Origin: Actinomycetota bacterium
Lineage (GTDB): Bacteria > Actinomycetota > Actinomycetes > Nanopelagicales > Nanopelagicaceae
Assembly (NCBI GenBank): GCA_009698045.1
Contig: WLRE01000022.1
Coordinates: 1 to 15,072 of the forward strand
DNA length: 15,072 nucleotides
Direction: 5' to 3'
The notes under the pieces: model-generated
The model's database searches: none
Told to the model about the DNA's origin: nothing
Seen by the model: only the letters and a program-made list of their open reading frames with translations
Translations under genes and position numbers: made by a program
In this document: positions 12,430 through 15,072 of the stretch, one piece after another
Numbering within the stretch: the first letter of the stretch is position 1
Layout: each line of letters begins with the position of its first letter

Positions 12430-14022
12430 CTACTTCATGCGTGATGTTAGAACCGCGAAAAGTTTGGTGACTTCGCTAATGCGCATCAACCGCGCAAGGG
12501 CTAAATAACCTAAACCACTAAGTACAAGAACCTCTATGAGGTGGGCAATATTCCCGCCCGGAAGATGGCGCTGTGAAATATGTAATGGGAAACCAACAAG
12601 CAGGCTCGCCCCAAGTAATTTGCCATATAGGCCGGCAATCTCTCGAACTCGAATATTGATTTCAAAGCGTCGCAGCGCCCGCAAAGTAATAAACGATCCT
12701 AAGTAATAACTCGCACTCAAAGCTGCCGCAAGACCAACCGTTACCCACTTCGCCTCTAAGGTAAGTGCTGCTACTACACAGAGAATAGAACCAAAAATAT
12801 TCATAATGAGATTGCTAATAACTTGTAGCTTCACATTTTCAAAGGCATTTAATCCCCGAAGCGCAATCAAATTAACGCTCATGGGAGCGAGTCCTAAGCC
12901 AAGGGCAGCTAAGACGCGACCGATATATTGCGCGTCACCTTCGGGAATTCCCAAGAAGAGCGCGCGAGTCATAATGGGGCCGAAGAGAAAGAATGCAACA
13001 GATGCAGGCACAGTGATTATGCCGACCAGTCGAATAGTTTTGACTAATTGATCGTGAACTAAGTCTGGGCGCTTATCGTGTACAAATCCAGCAAGAGCAG
13101 GAAGTAGAGCGGTAACGATAGAGATTGTGATGACAGAGTGTGGCAACATCCAGATAAGAAGTGCATTTGAGTACGGACTGAAACCCACGCCTGTTGTAAT
13201 TCCTTCACCGAGTGCGTGTACCGCCGCGCGAGTAGAAAGGTTTACCGTGATGAGATAGCTAATTTGGGATATCGCTGCAAAGGCCAGCGTCCATGATGCA
13301 AGATGCACTGACTTGCGCATGGAGGGATCGCGCCAATCAAAGCGTGCCGTAATTTTTACACCAGTCTGGCGAATTACAGGAATAAGAATTAGCGCTTGTG
13401 CAACAAACCCAGCCGTTGTGCCTAGCCCTAACCAAGCTACCTGGCTCTGAGTAATTGTTCCTACCGAGAGATCATGCGAGCTACGCAAAAACCAGGCAAA
13501 AATAAGAATCGCAATAAGATTATTGAGAACTGGTGCCCACATCATCGGACCGAATTTATTTTTAGCATTCGCTACCTGACTTAATAGCGCATATAGACCC
13601 ATAAAAAGAATCTGTGGCAAGCAGTAACGCATAAAGGAGACTGTTAAATCAAATTCCGGTCGTCCGACATATTCGGTGGCGAATATTCGAACTAGAAATG
13701 GTGAACCAATAGTTGTAACGACGACTAATCCCGCAAGAAGAACGGTGGTTGCAGTAACTAAACGCGAGATGAAAGCATTTCCGCCATCACTATCTTTAGT
13801 TGCTCGTACAATTTGAGGGACAAAGACTGCAGTGAGTGCACCGCCAATTATTAAGTTATAAATAATATTTGGCATTGTATTTGCAACATTAAAAGTATCT
13901 CCAAGAATTGTTGTACCTAATACCGCCACTAAAAGAAGACCGCGGATTAACCCAGTAATACGAGAAACAACGGTTCCAGCAGCCATTACCGTCGAGGAGC
14001 GGAGAAGTGAATGCTTGGTCAT
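12430..14022 (-). CDS. murJ: Lipid II flippase MurJ (MviN family)
   Basis: MurJ is a MOP-superfamily transporter that flips the lipid-linked peptidoglycan precursor across the membrane. The 530-residue product has the conserved opening SSTVMAAGTVVSRITGLIRG, with arginines R21 and R27, then DTFNVANTMPNIIYNLIIGG and ALTAVFVPQ, typical of the family. Multiple hydrophobic segments follow throughout, consistent with the expected 14 or so. There is no C-terminal pseudokinase or extracytoplasmic extension as in the much larger mycobacterial MviN; the protein ends shortly after the last membrane segment. Its ATG overlaps the upstream DUF6049-like stop as ATGA, so translation is coupled. Presence near cwlM is notable because CwlM is reported to bind MurJ in mycobacteria. 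Confidence 0.95.
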   Translation of the reverse strand: MTKHSLLRSSTVMAAGTVVSRITGLIRGLLLVAVLGTTILGDTFNVANTMPNIIYNLIIGGALTAVFVPQIVRATKDSDGGNAFISRLVTATTVLLAGLVVVTTIGSPFLVRIFATEYVGRPEFDLTVSFMRYCLPQILFMGLYALLSQVANAKNKFGPMMWAPVLNNLIAILIFAWFLRSSHDLSVGTITQSQVAWLGLGTTAGFVAQALILIPVIRQTGVKITARFDWRDPSMRKSVHLASWTLAFAAISQISYLITVNLSTRAAVHALGEGITTGVGFSPYSNALLIWMLPHSVITISIVTALLPALAGFVHDKRPDLVHDQLVKTIRLVGIITVPASVAFFLFGPIMTRALFLGIPEGDAQYIGRVLAALGLGLAPMSVNLIALRGLNAFENVKLQVISNLIMNIFGSILCVVAALTLEAKWVTVGLAAALSASYYLGSFITLRALRRFEINIRVREIAGLYGKLLGASLLVGFPLHISQRHLPGGNIAHLIEVLVLSGLGYLALARLMRISEVTKLFAVLTSRMK

Positions 14023-15072
14023 GTTCGCTTCCTACGAATTCGTCGAGCACTCTGGATAATCGCTGCTGCAAAGAGCGTGATTGCCGCACCAGTGGTAACC
14101 CATGTAGCGATAGGACTAATTACTGAAAGTTTCAATGGAAATATCGTGGGTTCACTAAGTAGTGCACCTTGTTGATTCCTGACCTTAATCATAATTTCAG
14201 ATTCTCCAGATGTGACTACTTGTACAGGAATCTTTATCTGCACCTTAGATCTTCCGGCGATAGATACCTCTTCTGGCAGAGATTGAGTAATCACTTTGCT
14301 GTTGAGTGATGAAACATAAATCTTTATCTTCGCTTCTCCTACAAAATCATTAATGATTGTAATTGGGAGCAATTGCTTCTCTGAAGTGACAGTGAATTTA
14401 CTGGAAGCCACACGAATCATATGTGAGAGCGCAAAGGTGTTTGCAGTGGTGTCACGCGCTAAAAAATCTCGTCGCGCGGGAGCTAGATAAGGATTGAGTA
14501 CAGCAGTTGTTCGAAGCCGATACTTCTCAAGCTCAGCAGAGCTCATATAACTGGCCGTGGCAGCGATAATCTTTTTAGCTTCTAAGAATGATTCATAAAC
14601 AAGGTTGTTGAGCCGGAATTGGCTATTTGTTGGGAAGGTTATAGAGACGGAAACCGGGCGCCCAAAAAAAGTTTGGAGCTTTTCTGCTCCAACCGTAAGA
14701 AAATAGCTTTCATCATGCGGAAGCAATTTTCTAAGCCAATATCCCGAAGGGTTGCCATAAGGCGCTGCAATTATCTGGTCATAACGAGTAACGCTTTTCA
14801 GGCGTTCAAGCCAGATTTGAGCGGCAGTCGTTCCTGCGCCTTTCGTGCCATCGCTTAGTAAATAGGGCTCGGTCATAGACTGAACTTCATCAATCAAAGC
14901 GGGATCTATCTGCCAGATACGCGATCCGGCAATCGGATTAAATATCTTTGATCCAAGAGTTCCGTTGTAGGAAAGAAGAGTTGCTAGATCATCATCGACA
15001 AAGGCGCCATCGAGTTGACGGTGTGTTGGTTCAGTAAGAAAAATAACGGTTGTTGCTTGAGCTGGAGAGATA
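14019..15072 (-). CDS. DUF6049-like membrane-anchored protein (N-terminal part beyond the window)
   Basis: The reading frame is open from the right window edge (first full codon at 15069-15071) to TGA at 14019-14021, giving 350 visible residues; the N-terminus is missing. I do not recognise catalytic residues. The visible part has an alpha/beta-looking N-terminal half (VIFLTEPTHRQLDG..., RIWQIDP) and then a beta-rich stretch such as VIVASSK-like strands around residues 220-300. One C-terminal membrane segment (about WVTTGAAITLFAAAIIQSA) is followed by a basic RRIRRKRT tail. That suggests an extracytoplasmic domain held by a single anchor with a short cytoplasmic end. In actinobacteria the gene immediately upstream of murJ (Rv3909 position in M. 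tuberculosis) encodes such a large DUF6049 secreted protein. The name therefore rests mainly on synteny and topology, and the function is unknown. It overlaps murJ by 4 bp. Confidence 0.7.
   Translation of the reverse strand, partial: ISPAQATTVIFLTEPTHRQLDGAFVDDDLATLLSYNGTLGSKIFNPIAGSRIWQIDPALIDEVQSMTEPYLLSDGTKGAGTTAAQIWLERLKSVTRYDQIIAAPYGNPSGYWLRKLLPHDESYFLTVGAEKLQTFFGRPVSVSITFPTNSQFRLNNLVYESFLEAKKIIAATASYMSSAELEKYRLRTTAVLNPYLAPARRDFLARDTTANTFALSHMIRVASSKFTVTSEKQLLPITIINDFVGEAKIKIYVSSLNSKVITQSLPEEVSIAGRSKVQIKIPVQVVTSGESEIMIKVRNQQGALLSEPTIFPLKLSVISPIATWVTTGAAITLFAAAIIQSARRIRRKRT

Noticed and set aside
1..15072. Mobile elements, CRISPR arrays, tRNA or rRNA genes, defence systems
   Set aside because: Essentially every stretch over 300 bp is accounted for by core genes or the two origin gaps; no transposase, spaced repeat array or cloverleaf was seen.

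Overview
This window is the core chromosomal replication-origin region of an actinobacterium. The order recF–dnaN–[gap]–dnaA–[gap]–rpmH–rnpA–yidD–yidC–jag–rsmG–parA–parB, followed on the opposite strand by aminotransferase, cwlM-like, trxA, trxB, murJ and a DUF6049-like gene, matches the origin neighbourhood known from Mycobacterium and Streptomyces. Base composition looks A+T-leaning for an actinobacterium (judged by eye, not computed). Gene spacing is very tight: stop/start overlaps, a 4-bp convergent overlap, and no insertion sequences. Together this suggests a streamlined, small-genome lineage such as the freshwater acI group (Nanopelagicales). That placement is an inference and would need 16S or marker-gene data.

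Layout. Positions 1-1886 hold recF (5' part only) and dnaN on the minus strand. Positions 1887-2215 are the dnaN-dnaA gap, which I read as oriC. It has an A+T-rich stretch, a TAG/TAA trinucleotide run resembling a DnaA-trio, and several DnaA boxes, including a helically phased tandem next to a palindrome. dnaA occupies 2216-3640 (minus). Positions 3641-3967 form a second DnaA-box cluster holding divergent candidate promoters for dnaA (left) and rpmH (right). The plus-strand run 3968-8695 is rpmH, rnpA, yidD, yidC, jag, rsmG, parA and parB. Two 15/16 parS sites lie inside the first codons of rsmG and parA. Positions 8692-15072 carry the minus-strand run DUF6049-like (5' end beyond the window), murJ, trxB, trxA, cwlM-like, aminotransferase.

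How the genes fit together. DnaA, DnaN and RecF initiate, carry out and repair replication. ParA, ParB and parS move the new origins apart. RnpA, L34, YidD, YidC and Jag serve RNA processing, ribosomes and membrane insertion. MurJ flips lipid II, and the adjacent amidase-like protein has lost the usual zinc/catalytic residues, as expected of the cytoplasmic regulator CwlM. TrxA/TrxB maintain thiol redox. The mycobacterial sigM-rsmA pair is absent from between trxB and murJ.

I found no mobile element, CRISPR array, tRNA or rRNA, and no convincing new gene system. The most interesting content is regulatory: the two-part origin, the trio-like element, DnaA boxes placed on both divergent promoters, and parS sites embedded in coding sequence.
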